In this document: piece by piece, positions 25,640-34,205 of the stretch | How the letters are laid out: every line of letters starts with the position of its first letter | Numbering within the stretch: the stretch's first letter is position 1 | Origin: an uncultured Pelagibacteraceae bacterium | GTDB taxonomy: Bacteria > Pseudomonadota > Alphaproteobacteria > Pelagibacterales > Pelagibacteraceae | Reading direction: 5' to 3' | Assembly (NCBI GenBank): GCA_902551215.1 | Contig: CACDCI010000005.1 | Location: forward strand, 1-43,219 | Length of the DNA stretch: 43,219 bases | The notes under the pieces: model-generated | What the model saw: only the letters and a program-made list of their open reading frames with translations | What the model was told of the DNA's origin: nothing | Database searches by the model: none | Program-made: the position numbers and the translations under genes

Positions 25640-26244
25640 GTTAAAATTTCTAAAAAAACATAGAAACTTAATAGACTCATAAAAGTAATAATAAATAAAT
25701 TTATTATTCTCCAAATATTCTTTTTTAAAATATATTTTGAAAGAAACTTTGAAAGATATCCAATTGTGAAAAAAAATAGAAATGATGCAATTGATGCTCC
25801 AATTCCAAAATATATTTTATCTTTAAGTAAAAAAGATTTTGAAAAATTTCCAAGAAAAAAAACTGTATCTGAATAAACATGAGGATTTAAATAAGTAAAT
25901 CCTAGGGTTTTTATAAATATATTCAATATTGTGTCACTACTTTTGCTTTCATCAATATTTACTTTAGCGTTATGTTGTTTAATTTTAAAAAAAATAAATT
26001 GAGCTAAAAAAATTAATAATAAAATATTAAAAATTAATTCCACATTAGAGTTAAAATATTGATTAAAATAATAAAATAAAAATATTCCAAAAAAGATTAA
26101 GATGAGATCTGATAAAGAACAAACTAAACAAACAAGAAAAATATATTGTTTTTTTAGGCCTTGCTCAATCACAAATACATTTTGAGCTCCAAGAGCTAAT
26201 ATAAGACTTAAACTTGTAAAAAAACCAAGAGTTAAAAAATTCAT
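25627..26244 (-). CDS. LysE/ArgO-family amino acid exporter
   Basis: A 205-residue membrane protein with about six hydrophobic helices. The opening FFTSLSLILALGAQNVFVIEQGLK contains the LGAQNxFV motif of LysE/ArgO exporters; the second helix is SDLILIFFGIFLFYYF, and the fourth region has TYLNPHVYSDTVFFLG, again typical of the family. It would expel basic or other amino acids. Its 3' end overlaps the HpsN-like gene by 13 bases, convergent. Downstream of it on the same strand lies nothing else; the alpha/beta hydrolase upstream is 18 bases away and probably shares its transcript. Confidence 0.88.
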   Translation of the reverse strand: MNFLTLGFFTSLSLILALGAQNVFVIEQGLKKQYIFLVCLVCSLSDLILIFFGIFLFYYFNQYFNSNVELIFNILLLIFLAQFIFFKIKQHNAKVNIDESKSSDTILNIFIKTLGFTYLNPHVYSDTVFFLGNFSKSFLLKDKIYFGIGASIASFLFFFTIGYLSKFLSKYILKKNIWRIINLFIITFMSLLSFYVFLEILTYFE

Positions 26245-26262
26245 ATTTTAAATATTAAAATT

Positions 26263-27015
26263 TTATTCTAAAAAAGTTTTTACAGTTTTATTAAACTTTT
26301 CAGGTTCTTCTAAATGAACATTGTGACAACAGTCTTTAAAAATCTCTAATTTGCTATTAGATATATTTTTATTTAACGTTTCAACCTGATCAAAATTATA
26401 TGAAACATCTTTATCTCCCCAAATAATTAATGTTTCATTTTTAATATTTTTTAAATTCTCTAAACCATTCCAATTTTTCATTGCATTAAGTGCATTTTCT
26501 GCTGTTTCTTCGGATGCTACTTTTGCTGCTTTTTCACACAAATAATAATTTTTAGCTTTATTTCCATTAACAAACCACTTTGGTGGTATTCTTTTGACTG
26601 TCTCTTTAATCCCTTCTTCTTTCAATCTTTTAATTGAAACATCTAAGCTCTCAAATCTATCTGGAATATTTCCTATAGAGCCTGTAGCAAAACAAATTAA
26701 TTTATTAACTTTGCCACCTGCAATTTTTGCAATTTCTTGTACAATCATGCCTCCCATTGAGTGACCTATTAAATTAAATTTGTTTATTTTTTTTTCTTGA
26801 ACGCATTCAATAATAATGTTTGCCATTGCATTTATACTATTTAAAGGTTTTACTTTATAGCTTTCTCCAAATCCTGGTAGAGCTGGTACAATTACTCTAA
26901 AATAATTTTTTAAATAATCTTTCTGAAATTTCCACATTTCTGAAGACCCAAGATATCCATGAACTAAAACTAGTGGATATCCTTCCCCAATATCATCTAC
27001 ATATATTTCTTGCAT
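26263..27015 (-). CDS. alpha/beta hydrolase
   Basis: A 250-residue serine hydrolase of the alpha/beta fold. The oxyanion segment VHGYLGSSEMW (19-29), nucleophile elbow GHSMGGMI (near 85-92), a late-strand Asp in IIWGDKDVSYN and the His in CCHNVHLEEPEKF make a complete triad. The family resembles esterases, carboxyl-ester and C-C bond hydrolases; sequence does not give a substrate. It is transcribed away from the cupin gene with a short promoter gap and with LysE following. Confidence 0.87.
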   Translation of the reverse strand: MQEIYVDDIGEGYPLVLVHGYLGSSEMWKFQKDYLKNYFRVIVPALPGFGESYKVKPLNSINAMANIIIECVQEKKINKFNLIGHSMGGMIVQEIAKIAGGKVNKLICFATGSIGNIPDRFESLDVSIKRLKEEGIKETVKRIPPKWFVNGNKAKNYYLCEKAAKVASEETAENALNAMKNWNGLENLKNIKNETLIIWGDKDVSYNFDQVETLNKNISNSKLEIFKDCCHNVHLEEPEKFNKTVKTFLE

Positions 27016-27046
27016 AAATTAATTTAGTTTATAGTTTTATATCTTT

Positions 27047-27400
27047 ATGCCTAAAAGAAAAATAACTAAGTTTGATGATTTAAAATTTGAACCTTTTGAT
27101 AGATATGGAAAAACTATACCTGGAATGTCCTGGCATAAAATAAGTTATGATGACAAAACTAATTTTGGAACTTATGTTTCTAAGTTAGAGCCTGGAACTA
27201 AAACCATTCCTCATGTTCATACTGGCTTTGAAGAGTTTATGATCTTAGAAGGGGAATTAATAGATTCAGATGGTGTTATTTTTAAAAAAGGAGACTTTAT
27301 TACTTATGAGCCTAACTCTTCACATTCATCTTATACAAAAAAAGGTTGTTTAATTCTCACTTTTATGAGAGGACGCAATAATCAAATCAAAGAAAAATAA
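27047..27400 (+). CDS. cupin domain protein, ChrR-like
   Basis: A 117-residue single cupin. Motif 1 is PHVHTGFEEFMILEGEL (metal His, His, Glu), and motif 2 lies around GDFITYEPNSSHSSYTKKG. The leading region KFEPFDRYGKTIPGMSWHKI resembles anti-sigma ChrR-type cupins, but no zinc-finger anti-sigma domain is attached. It may bind a divalent metal and a small acid or act as an enzyme. The Asp/Glu racemase starts 8 bases downstream, so the two form a unit. Confidence 0.82.
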   Translation: MPKRKITKFDDLKFEPFDRYGKTIPGMSWHKISYDDKTNFGTYVSKLEPGTKTIPHVHTGFEEFMILEGELIDSDGVIFKKGDFITYEPNSSHSSYTKKGCLILTFMRGRNNQIKEK

Positions 27401-27408
27401 TTATATTT

Positions 27409-28104
27409 ATGATTGGTATTTTAGGCGGAATGGGAACGCAGGCAGGTTTAGATTTTTGTAATAAATTAGCAAAATTAAACCGAGGTAAACTAGATCAGCA
27501 ATACCCTATGTTTATACTCTACAATAAATCAAATACACCAAGAAGACCTGAAAATTTAAAAAAATATTACAACGTTTTAAATGAACTCGTCAAAGGTTGC
27601 AAAATGCTGCAAAAAAATAAATGCAAATTTATTGTTATGCCATGTAATACGGCTCATTATTGGCAAGACGATATTCAAAGAAAAATTAAAATACCTTTAT
27701 TAAGTATGCCAAAAGAAGTTTATAAATACACCAAAAAGTCATGCAAAAAAAATTCTACAATTGGTATTTTATGTACAGAAGCTACATTAAAAACAAAAAT
27801 TTATAATAATTATTTCGATAAAAATTTTAGATTAATTAGTCCTGAAAAAAAAATACAAAAAAATTCTGTTAATAAATCGATTAAACTAGTTAAAATGGGA
27901 AAGGTTAAAGAAGCTGAAATAGCACTTAGAACAGCTGTAAAACATTTAATAAAAAAAAAATGCAAAAAAATTATTTTAGGATGCACTGAATTGCCAATAG
28001 CTATTTTTGCTTACAAGTCATTTAGAAAAGCCAAAGAATCGAAACTTTTCATTGATCCAAATTTATTATTGGCTGAAGTTTGTATGAAGAAATATAAAAG
28101 GTAA
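27409..28104 (+). CDS. aspartate/glutamate racemase family protein
   Basis: A 231-residue Asp/Glu racemase. GILGGMGTQAG at the start binds the substrate, and the two catalytic cysteines are in MPCNTAHYW (near 80-88) and LGCTELPIAI (near 187-196). It lies in the cofactor-independent racemase family, which includes aspartate racemase and hydantoin racemase. In context with a cupin it is likely in amino-acid turnover rather than cell-wall synthesis, for which MurI would be expected elsewhere. Confidence 0.9.
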   Translation: MIGILGGMGTQAGLDFCNKLAKLNRGKLDQQYPMFILYNKSNTPRRPENLKKYYNVLNELVKGCKMLQKNKCKFIVMPCNTAHYWQDDIQRKIKIPLLSMPKEVYKYTKKSCKKNSTIGILCTEATLKTKIYNNYFDKNFRLISPEKKIQKNSVNKSIKLVKMGKVKEAEIALRTAVKHLIKKKCKKIILGCTELPIAIFAYKSFRKAKESKLFIDPNLLLAEVCMKKYKR

Positions 28105-28105
28105 A

Positions 28106-28210
28106 TTATTTTTTTCTTTTCCTTCGTATTCTTTTATCAATTTCTCTGGCTATAATAAACAATGCAACTACTTGAAGTATTGTCCAAATTAAATCCCAGT
28201 CTAGACTCAT
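28106..28210 (-). CDS. 34-aa membrane peptide, translationally coupled
   Basis: A 34-codon frame encodes a single hydrophobic helix (LDWDLIWTILQVVALFIIA) followed by a strongly basic tail (REIDKRIRRKRKK). Its ATG overlaps the TGA of the upstream methyltransferase as ATGA, a coupled arrangement that supports a real gene. It converges with the racemase gene with 1 base between stops. Function unknown; the basic tail would lie on the cytoplasmic side. Confidence 0.6.
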   Translation of the reverse strand: MSLDWDLIWTILQVVALFIIAREIDKRIRRKRKK

Positions 28211-28866
28211 AAATTATTTTTTTCATTCACAACAAAAAATAGTTTCCTTGGAAATGTGCCTTCTTCAAATTTTTCTAAAGAAATATTTCTAAATCCATTT
28301 AGCAAAGAATTAATTTTTTTTTCTGAAAAATAATGAACAATAAATCCATCGTTTTCATAAAGATCTTCTCCTCTATGGATTCCTTTTTGAAAATCTCCAT
28401 CATTTATATGACGTACAGTATAAATATTAATACCCTCAGGCTTTAAAATTCTTAAAATTTCATTATTTAATTTTTCCAAATCATTTGTCGTTAATGCCAT
28501 ACAATAAAGCATATGAGAATAACAAGCTTCTATAGAATTATCTTCGAATGGAAGTTTTTCTCTTACATCGAACAGTTTTGTTGTAACATAATTAGATAAA
28601 TTTTCTTTATTAGTTTTCTGATTAATTACTTTAATCCCTGATGCGCTATAATCTAATGCAGTTGTGTGAATTGAATTTTTTGCAAAGAATATAGTATCTC
28701 TTCCTAATCCTGCTCCAATCTCAACTATTTTATTAATCTTTTTTTCCTGAAATAATTTTAGAGCTTTTTTTGCTGATAAACTTGGTGTTAAACCAAACAT
28801 CTCAGGCTTATTTGAGAAGTTTTTTTCCCAATGCTGAGATTGTTGGTTTAATATTTTTTGGTCCAA
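28207..28866 (-). CDS. class I SAM-dependent methyltransferase
   Basis: A 219-residue methyltransferase. IVEIGAGLGRDTIFFAK (around 45-61) is the SAM glycine loop, followed by ALDYSASGI (acidic ribose ligand) and DNSIEACYSHMLYCM (motif II region). The overall pattern is like TehB/TPMT small-molecule methyltransferases. It follows the peroxiredoxin by 1 base and is coupled to the 34-residue peptide. Tellurite-, thiol- or other small-molecule methylation is possible; the sequence does not say which. Confidence 0.85.
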   Translation of the reverse strand: MDQKILNQQSQHWEKNFSNKPEMFGLTPSLSAKKALKLFQEKKINKIVEIGAGLGRDTIFFAKNSIHTTALDYSASGIKVINQKTNKENLSNYVTTKLFDVREKLPFEDNSIEACYSHMLYCMALTTNDLEKLNNEILRILKPEGINIYTVRHINDGDFQKGIHRGEDLYENDGFIVHYFSEKKINSLLNGFRNISLEKFEEGTFPRKLFFVVNEKNNL

Positions 28867-28867
28867 T

Positions 28868-29530
28868 CTATTTAGATGGATCTGGAACCTTACGCAAATA
28901 AGGTTTTAAAGTTTTCCAACCATCTGGATATATTTTTTTTGCTTCCTCGTTTGTAACTTTAGGAACAATGATTACATCCTCACCTGGTTTCCAGTCAGCT
29001 GGTGTAGCAATTTTATGTTTTGCTGTTCGCTGCATTGAATCAATTGTTCTTAATATCTCGTGAAAGTTTCGCCCAGTTGTCATTGGGTAAGTTAAAAATA
29101 ATCCAATTCTTTTATCTGGTCTAATAACATAAACAGTTCTAACTGTTTCATTATCTACAGCGGTACGTCCCATGGACGTAGTTCCTGCATCTCCTTCCAA
29201 CATATTATAAAGTTTTGCAACTTCTAGCTTTTCATCTGCTACAATCGGATAATTTGGTTTTAAACCGCAAACATCCTTAATATCATCAAGCCATTTAATG
29301 TGATCAGATACTGGATCCACACTAAGACCCATAACTTTTACATTTCTTTTTTCAAACTCAGGTTTCATTTTCGCTAATGCACCTAGTTCTGTTGTACAAA
29401 CTGGCGTAAAATCTTTTGGATGTGAAAATAATATTCCCCAACTATCACCAAGCCAATTGTGAAAAGATAATTTTCCTTCAGAAGTTTCTGCCGTAAAATC
29501 CGGTGCTACACTATTAATTTTTAAAGTCAT
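28868..29530 (-). CDS. 1-Cys (Prx6-type) peroxiredoxin
   Basis: A 220-residue peroxiredoxin. I start at ATG 29530 (MTLKINSVAPDFTAE), which has GAGAGGAAAAA ahead of it, rather than at the upstream ATG at 29572. The peroxidatic Cys45 lies in HPKDFTPVCTTELG, and the C-terminal WKPGEDVIIVPKVTNEEAKK and GWKTLKPYLRKVPDP are characteristic of the long Prx6 subgroup. No second resolving Cys is in the usual place, so it is 1-Cys type. It reduces peroxides; co-transcription with the methyltransferase and the membrane peptide is likely. Confidence 0.93.
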   Translation of the reverse strand: MTLKINSVAPDFTAETSEGKLSFHNWLGDSWGILFSHPKDFTPVCTTELGALAKMKPEFEKRNVKVMGLSVDPVSDHIKWLDDIKDVCGLKPNYPIVADEKLEVAKLYNMLEGDAGTTSMGRTAVDNETVRTVYVIRPDKRIGLFLTYPMTTGRNFHEILRTIDSMQRTAKHKIATPADWKPGEDVIIVPKVTNEEAKKIYPDGWKTLKPYLRKVPDPSK

Positions 29531-29614
29531 TTTTTCCTCTCTCTTAATGTTTTTTAGAATTATTATAATCAAGATTTATTTGCTATGCAATTTCTTATAG
29601 TTTAAATTCCATCA

Positions 29615-30316
29615 ATGATATTTGAACAATTATTCGACTCTAAATCTTCAACCTACACTTACATTTTATCGAGTGGCAAAGGTAGAGAGGCTTTGATTAT
29701 TGACCCAGTAATTGAAAATACTAATGAATATATAAAATTTTTAAAAAACTTAGATTTAAAATTAGTTAAAGTAATAGATACACATATTCATGCGGATCAC
29801 ATCTCAGGTTTAAATGAACTTGGCAAAAGAACGAAATGTTCAAAAATTATGGGCGAACATTCTTCCTCCGAGATTATTGATATTCGAGTAAAAGATAATG
29901 AAAAAATTAAAATTGAAAATATAGAACTAATTTCGCTTTACACTCCTGGTCACACTGATTGTTCTTATAGTTTTTTAATGAATGACAGAGTTTTTACTGG
30001 TGATACTTTGTTGATTAATGGAACAGGTAGAACAGACTTTCAAAATGGGAATTCGTATGATGCATATGACTCTCTTTTCAATAAATTATTAAAATTACCT
30101 GAAAAAACTTTAGTTTATCCTGCTCATGATTATAATGGTAAAAAATATTCAACTATTGAAAATGAAAAAAACAATAACCCAAGACTTCAAGTCAGTTCTC
30201 CTGAGGAATATGCTAAAATAATGGATAATCTAAATTTAAAAAACCCTGAAATGATTGATATAGCGGTACCAGCTAATAAAAAGGGGTTTACTTTAGACCA
30301 ACTTGGTTCAAACTAG
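29615..30316 (+). CDS. ETHE1-like persulfide dioxygenase (MBL fold)
   Basis: A 233-residue metallo-beta-lactamase-fold protein of the ETHE1 / persulfide dioxygenase group. THIHADHISGL gives His57, His59, Asp61 and His62. YTPGHTDCSYSF, FTGDTLLINGTGRTDFQNG and VYPAHDYNGK supply further ligands and family marks; the GRTDFQ stretch is typical of ETHE1 rather than glyoxalase II. It oxidises glutathione persulfide to sulfite. It precedes cysE and cysK, consistent with sulfide/persulfide balance. Confidence 0.88.
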   Translation: MIFEQLFDSKSSTYTYILSSGKGREALIIDPVIENTNEYIKFLKNLDLKLVKVIDTHIHADHISGLNELGKRTKCSKIMGEHSSSEIIDIRVKDNEKIKIENIELISLYTPGHTDCSYSFLMNDRVFTGDTLLINGTGRTDFQNGNSYDAYDSLFNKLLKLPEKTLVYPAHDYNGKKYSTIENEKNNNPRLQVSSPEEYAKIMDNLNLKNPEMIDIAVPANKKGFTLDQLGSN

Positions 30317-30355
30317 CTTTTAATTTTTAAAATAATACTTATATAAGATTTTATT

Positions 30356-30925
30356 ATGAATGATTTTTTACAGTCAATTATTGATCGTGATCCTGCTGCA
30401 AAATCAAAATTAAGTGTAATTTTGACTTACCCTGGTGTTAAAGCAGTTTTTTTTCATCAAATTGCAAATTTTTTTTGTGTTGCAAAGTTTGATCTTATTG
30501 CAAGAATGATATCTCAATTTTCAAGATTCTTAACTGGGATAGAAATTCATCCTAAAGCAAAAATTGGAAAAAATTTATTTATTGATCATGGTATGGGAGT
30601 TGTTATTGGCGAAACTTCTGAAATAGGTGACAATGTAACTATTTATCATATGGTCACATTAGGAGGTATTTCTCCAAGCATTGACTCTGACAATCAAAGA
30701 GATGTTAAAAGACATCCAACATTAAAAGACAATGTTGTGGTTGGTTCTGGTGCTCAAGTACTAGGTCCAGTTGTGGTTGGTAAGAACGCTAAGATTGGAG
30801 CAAATGCAGTTGTTACTAAAGATGTTCCAGAAAATGCAGTAATGGTTGGCATTCCTGCTAAAAATGTTGGAACTACCACAGAAGAATTTAAACCCTACGG
30901 TATCACTCCTAGTAGTGGTGAATAA
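30356..30925 (+). CDS. cysE: serine O-acetyltransferase
   Basis: A 189-residue short CysE. The N-terminal helical part ([35 protein letters not shown]) precedes a left-handed beta-helix of hexapeptide repeats ([40 protein letters not shown]). The active-site His/Asp pair is in FIDHGMG and YHMVTLGG. It makes O-acetylserine for the CysK that starts 2 bases after its stop. Short-form SAT without the E. coli N-terminal domain is common in this lineage. Confidence 0.92.
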   Translation: MNDFLQSIIDRDPAAKSKLSVILTYPGVKAVFFHQIANFFCVAKFDLIARMISQFSRFLTGIEIHPKAKIGKNLFIDHGMGVVIGETSEIGDNVTIYHMVTLGGISPSIDSDNQRDVKRHPTLKDNVVVGSGAQVLGPVVVGKNAKIGANAVVTKDVPENAVMVGIPAKNVGTTTEEFKPYGITPSSGE

Positions 30926-30927
30926 AA

Positions 30928-31929
30928 ATGAAAAATTTACAAAATAGTTTTATTCAAGGAATTGGAAACACTCCTTTGATAAAACTTAAAGCAGCTTCAG
31001 AAATAACTGGTTGTAATGTTTACGGTAAGGCTGAATATTTAAATCCAGGTGGATCAGTAAAAGATCGAGCAGCTTTGGCATTAATTAAAGATGCAGAAGA
31101 AAAAAAACTTATTTTAAAAGGCGGAACTATTGTTGAAGGAACAGCTGGAAACACTGGAATAGGACTCTGTTTATTAGGAAATTCTCTAGGTTATAAAACA
31201 ATAATTGTAATGAATGATAACCAGACTCAAGAAAAAAAAGATACTTTAAGAAATATTGGCGCAGAACTTAGATTGGTGCCGGCAAAACCCTATAAAGATG
31301 ATGGTAATTTTGTCAAAGTTGCTGGTAGACTTGCGGAAGAATTAAAACCAAAGAATAATAATGGAGTTGTTTGGGCTAATCAATTTGACAATGTTGCAAA
31401 TTCCAAAGGTCATTATGAAAATACAGGACCTGAAATTTGGAGTCAAACAGATGGCAAAGTTGATGGATTTGTTTGCTCATCTGGTACTGGAGGAACAATA
31501 GCTGGTGTCAGCAATGCGTTGAAAGAAAAAAATAAAGATATTAAAATTTATTTATCCGATCCTAAGGGATCAGCTTTATACAATTATATTGTTAATGGTG
31601 AATTAAAAAGTGAAGGTGGATCTATCACTGAAGGAATTGGATCTAGCAGAATTACTAAAAATTTTGCAACTGCAAAGATCGATGGTGCTTTTTCAATAGA
31701 TGACAAAGAATCTTTGCCAATTATATATGATTTAATTCAAAATGAAGGTTTAAGCCTAGGTACAAGCTGTGGAGTTAATATAGCAGGTGCCATAAGATTA
31801 GGAAAAGAACTTGGACCTGGTCATACAATCGTTACAATTCTTTGTGACAAATCTGATAGATACAATAGTAAGTTGTTTAATAAATCGTTTCTTCAGGAAA
31901 AAGGATTGCCTTTTCCAAATTGGATTTGA
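30928..31929 (+). CDS. cysK: cysteine synthase A
   Basis: A 333-residue PLP enzyme of fold type II. NPGGSVKDRAAL holds the Schiff-base Lys, GTAGNTGIG binds substrate carboxylate, and SSGTGGTIAGVS binds the PLP phosphate; the C-terminal LSLGTSCGVN motif is also present. It joins O-acetylserine and sulfide to give cysteine. It is tightly linked to cysE. Cystathionine beta-synthase-like activity shares this fold and is an alternative. Confidence 0.92.
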   Translation: MKNLQNSFIQGIGNTPLIKLKAASEITGCNVYGKAEYLNPGGSVKDRAALALIKDAEEKKLILKGGTIVEGTAGNTGIGLCLLGNSLGYKTIIVMNDNQTQEKKDTLRNIGAELRLVPAKPYKDDGNFVKVAGRLAEELKPKNNNGVVWANQFDNVANSKGHYENTGPEIWSQTDGKVDGFVCSSGTGGTIAGVSNALKEKNKDIKIYLSDPKGSALYNYIVNGELKSEGGSITEGIGSSRITKNFATAKIDGAFSIDDKESLPIIYDLIQNEGLSLGTSCGVNIAGAIRLGKELGPGHTIVTILCDKSDRYNSKLFNKSFLQEKGLPFPNWI

Positions 31930-31946
31930 TAAAAGCAAATAATAAT

Positions 31947-32813
31947 ATGTACATTGTTATAACTGGAGGCGCTGGTTTTGTTGGTTCAAATTTAATAAAA
32001 TTATTATTAAAAAAAACAAACAAAAAAATTATATCAATCGACAATTACAGTTCTGGTAATAAAAAAAATCATATCAAAAGCAATAGAGTTAAATACATAA
32101 AATCTGATACAAAAAATATATCTTCAGTTTTAAAAAATCCAAAAAAAATTCATTCATTGTTTCATTTTGGTGAATTTGCAAGAATTTATCAAAGTTTTTT
32201 AAAAATGAATGAGTGTATTAATTCAAATACTATAGGAACTAACGCTGTATTTAGTTATTGTTTAAAGAATAAAATAAAACTTATTTATTCAGCAACTTCA
32301 GCTTCATTAGGAAATAAAGGAAATGATAAAAACCTTTCACCCTATGCATTTACTAAAGCAAAAAATTTAGAGTTATTAGAAAATTTAAAAAAATGGTTTA
32401 ACTTTAAATACGAAGTGATCTACTTTTACAATGTATATGGACCTAACCAAATATTAAAAGGTTCAATGGCAACTGTGATTGGAATTTTTGAAAGATGTTA
32501 CAAAAACAAAAAACCAATGCCAGTTGTAAAACCAGGAAATCAAACTAGAAGATTTACACATATAAATGACACGGTTAAAATTTGCTATCTTGCTTGGAAA
32601 AAAAATAAGTGCAGACATTACAGTATTTCTCATAAAAAAAGTTATTCTATACTCCAAGTTGCAAAAATGTTCAGTAACAAAATTAAATTATTACGAAAAA
32701 GACCCGGTGAAAGATATGCTTCTGCTTTAACTAATATGAATTTATCAAAAAAAATACATAAATATTTTGGAAAAGAAAATTTAAAAGACTATATTAATAC
32801 AATTAAAAAATAG
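31947..32813 (+). CDS. NAD-dependent epimerase/dehydratase (UDP-sugar type)
   Basis: A 288-residue extended SDR. I start at ATG 31947 (MYIVITGGAGFVGSNLIKLL); the upstream TTG at 31920 overlaps cysK. The NAD loop is TGGAGFVG, and the catalytic pair is in YAFTKAKN (YxxxK). VYGPNQ and PGERYAS are family-typical UDP-glucose 4-epimerase/dTDP-glucose dehydratase marks. It is basic and rather short for GalE. Likely a nucleotide-sugar epimerase; the link to cysteine synthesis seems positional only. Confidence 0.85.
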   Translation: MYIVITGGAGFVGSNLIKLLLKKTNKKIISIDNYSSGNKKNHIKSNRVKYIKSDTKNISSVLKNPKKIHSLFHFGEFARIYQSFLKMNECINSNTIGTNAVFSYCLKNKIKLIYSATSASLGNKGNDKNLSPYAFTKAKNLELLENLKKWFNFKYEVIYFYNVYGPNQILKGSMATVIGIFERCYKNKKPMPVVKPGNQTRRFTHINDTVKICYLAWKKNKCRHYSISHKKSYSILQVAKMFSNKIKLLRKRPGERYASALTNMNLSKKIHKYFGKENLKDYINTIKK

Positions 32814-32822
32814 GGAGAAAAT

Positions 32823-33119
32823 ATGGAAAAAGAAATGCTAGCAATAGCAAAATTGAAAAGTGGTGAAGGAAAATTTGAAAAATTCATGGGATTTATGCAA
32901 TCAGATGAAGGAATGGCAGTAAGGAAAACTATTGCGCATGTTGAAAAAACAGTTCCAGCAATAGCACCAGATAAAAGTTATGTTATGTTTAAAGTCTCAG
33001 TTCATAATGAAGAAGAAATGAAGAAGTTCGCTTCTGGTAATAATCCGATAGCAAAACCTATTTTCGATGAATGTATCGAAGTTGTTCAAATGTTTGAATT
33101 GAGCAAAGTTAATCTATAA
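32823..33119 (+). CDS. unrecognised small protein (98 aa), ferredoxin-like barrel fold possible
   Basis: A 98-residue soluble protein starting MEKEMLAIAKLKSGEGKFEK with AGGGAGAAA upstream. Alternating helix and strand segments (FMGFMQSDEGMAVRKTIAH; SYVMFKVSVHNEEEMKKFAS) suggest a dimeric alpha/beta barrel-type fold such as those of small antibiotic-biosynthesis monooxygenase-like proteins. No catalytic residue can be named. It opens a run of small genes (NTF2-like, VOC, SMR pair). Confidence 0.7.
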   Translation: MEKEMLAIAKLKSGEGKFEKFMGFMQSDEGMAVRKTIAHVEKTVPAIAPDKSYVMFKVSVHNEEEMKKFASGNNPIAKPIFDECIEVVQMFELSKVNL

Positions 33120-33145
33120 GGGTCAATAAAAAAGAAAGGAACAAT

Positions 33146-33466
33146 ATGTCAATAATAGAAAAAATGACAAAAATTGTTAATGAGGGAGATGTAGCCGCAG
33201 GTGAACAAATGATACATGATGATTATCAATTTTTAATGCATTCATCTGGAAACATACTAGGCAAACAAGATATTTTAAAATGGTTAAGCATGAAAGATGT
33301 TAAAAAAGATAAAGTTAGAGTTCTTTTTGAAAATAATGAAGTTGGATTTGAACATGCTTATGTAAGTTATAACGATGGCAATAAGGAAGCTGTTATGACA
33401 TATTACAAATATAAAGATGGAAAAGTTGCTTATATGGAGACTGGTGCAACTAAATTACCAAAATAA
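33146..33466 (+). CDS. NTF2/SnoaL-like small protein
   Basis: A 106-residue protein with the cone-shaped NTF2-like pattern: N-terminal helix IIEKMTKIVNEGDVAAGEQM, then IHDDYQFLMHSSGNILGKQD (strand and turn typical of SnoaL/NTF2), then AVMTYYKYKDGKVAYMETGA. An AAAGGA site precedes the ATG. Its TAA shares the A with the VOC gene's ATG (TAATG), so translation is coupled. Substrate or partner unknown. Confidence 0.78.
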   Translation: MSIIEKMTKIVNEGDVAAGEQMIHDDYQFLMHSSGNILGKQDILKWLSMKDVKKDKVRVLFENNEVGFEHAYVSYNDGNKEAVMTYYKYKDGKVAYMETGATKLPK

Positions 33467-33855
33467 TGAATAAAGTAATTGGTTTTGTTATGGTAGGAAC
33501 TAATGAGCTTGAAAAATCAAGCAAGTTTTATGATCCTGTCTTAGCTCATCTTGGAATGAAAAGAGTTACTATTACAGAAAGATATATCGGTTACGGTCAT
33601 TCAAGTGAAGATGACGGAGTTAAATTTTATATTACAAAACCTCATAATAAAGAAAAAGCAACTGTAGGCAACGGCACAATGGTTGCTTTGTCAGCTGAAA
33701 CAAAAGAGGCTGTAGATAAATTTCATGCAACTGCATTAGAAAATGGAGCTGTTAATGAAGGAGATCCAGGGCCAAGATCTGATGGAAATTATTATGCGTA
33801 TTTTCGTGATTTAGATGGAAATAAAATCACAGCGAGATGTTTAGTAGGTAAATGA
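33466..33855 (+). CDS. VOC-superfamily (glyoxalase-like) protein
   Basis: A 129-residue VOC-fold protein with two beta-alpha-beta-beta-beta modules: GFVMVGTNELEKSSKFYDPV at the start, and KEAVDKFHATALENGAVNEG with YYAYFRDLDGNKITARC at the end. The closing FRDLDGNKI carries the second-half ligand Glu position, here replaced by Lys/Ile context, so metal binding is uncertain. Coupled to the NTF2-like gene by TAATG. The function may be glutathione- or metal-dependent lyase or isomerase chemistry; not defined. Confidence 0.82.
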   Translation: MNKVIGFVMVGTNELEKSSKFYDPVLAHLGMKRVTITERYIGYGHSSEDDGVKFYITKPHNKEKATVGNGTMVALSAETKEAVDKFHATALENGAVNEGDPGPRSDGNYYAYFRDLDGNKITARCLVGK

Positions 33856-33861
33856 AAAATA

Positions 33862-34200
33862 ATGAGTAATATCACAGCTTACATAATTTTAATAGTTGCA
33901 GTTGTTTTAGGAACTGCATCAAATGGTTTTGCTAAAGGTGCTCAAGGTTTTACATTATTAATACCAAGTATTATCACAGCAGTAACTATTGTTGGATGTA
34001 TGTATACCTTGTCACTTGTTATGAAAACAATTCCTGTTGGTGTTACTTATGCTTCATTTGCAGGATTATGTATTATAGCAACTACAATTGTAGGTATTTA
34101 CAAATTCAAACAAATGCCAGACCTTTATACAATTTTAGGACTTGCTTTAATTATAACTGGGGTGTTAATTGTTAATTTGTTAGGTAAATCAAGTTCTTAA
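33862..34200 (+). CDS. SMR-family membrane protein, first of a tandem pair
   Basis: A 112-residue four-helix small multidrug resistance-type protein. It keeps the general frame: TM1 YIILIVAVVLGTASNGFAKG, TM2 SLVMKTIPVGVTYASFAGL, TM4 LGLALIITGVLIVNLLGKS. At the place of the essential Glu14 of EmrE it has Gly17, aligned by the shared Lys-x-x-x-GF spacing (Lys25, Gly29-Phe30). The EmrE Trp63 site is also changed (ASFAG). It is therefore unlikely to be a proton-coupled drug antiporter of the EmrE kind. It is followed by its paralog after 5 bases. Confidence 0.85.
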   Translation: MSNITAYIILIVAVVLGTASNGFAKGAQGFTLLIPSIITAVTIVGCMYTLSLVMKTIPVGVTYASFAGLCIIATTIVGIYKFKQMPDLYTILGLALIITGVLIVNLLGKSSS

Positions 34201-34205
34201 AATTT

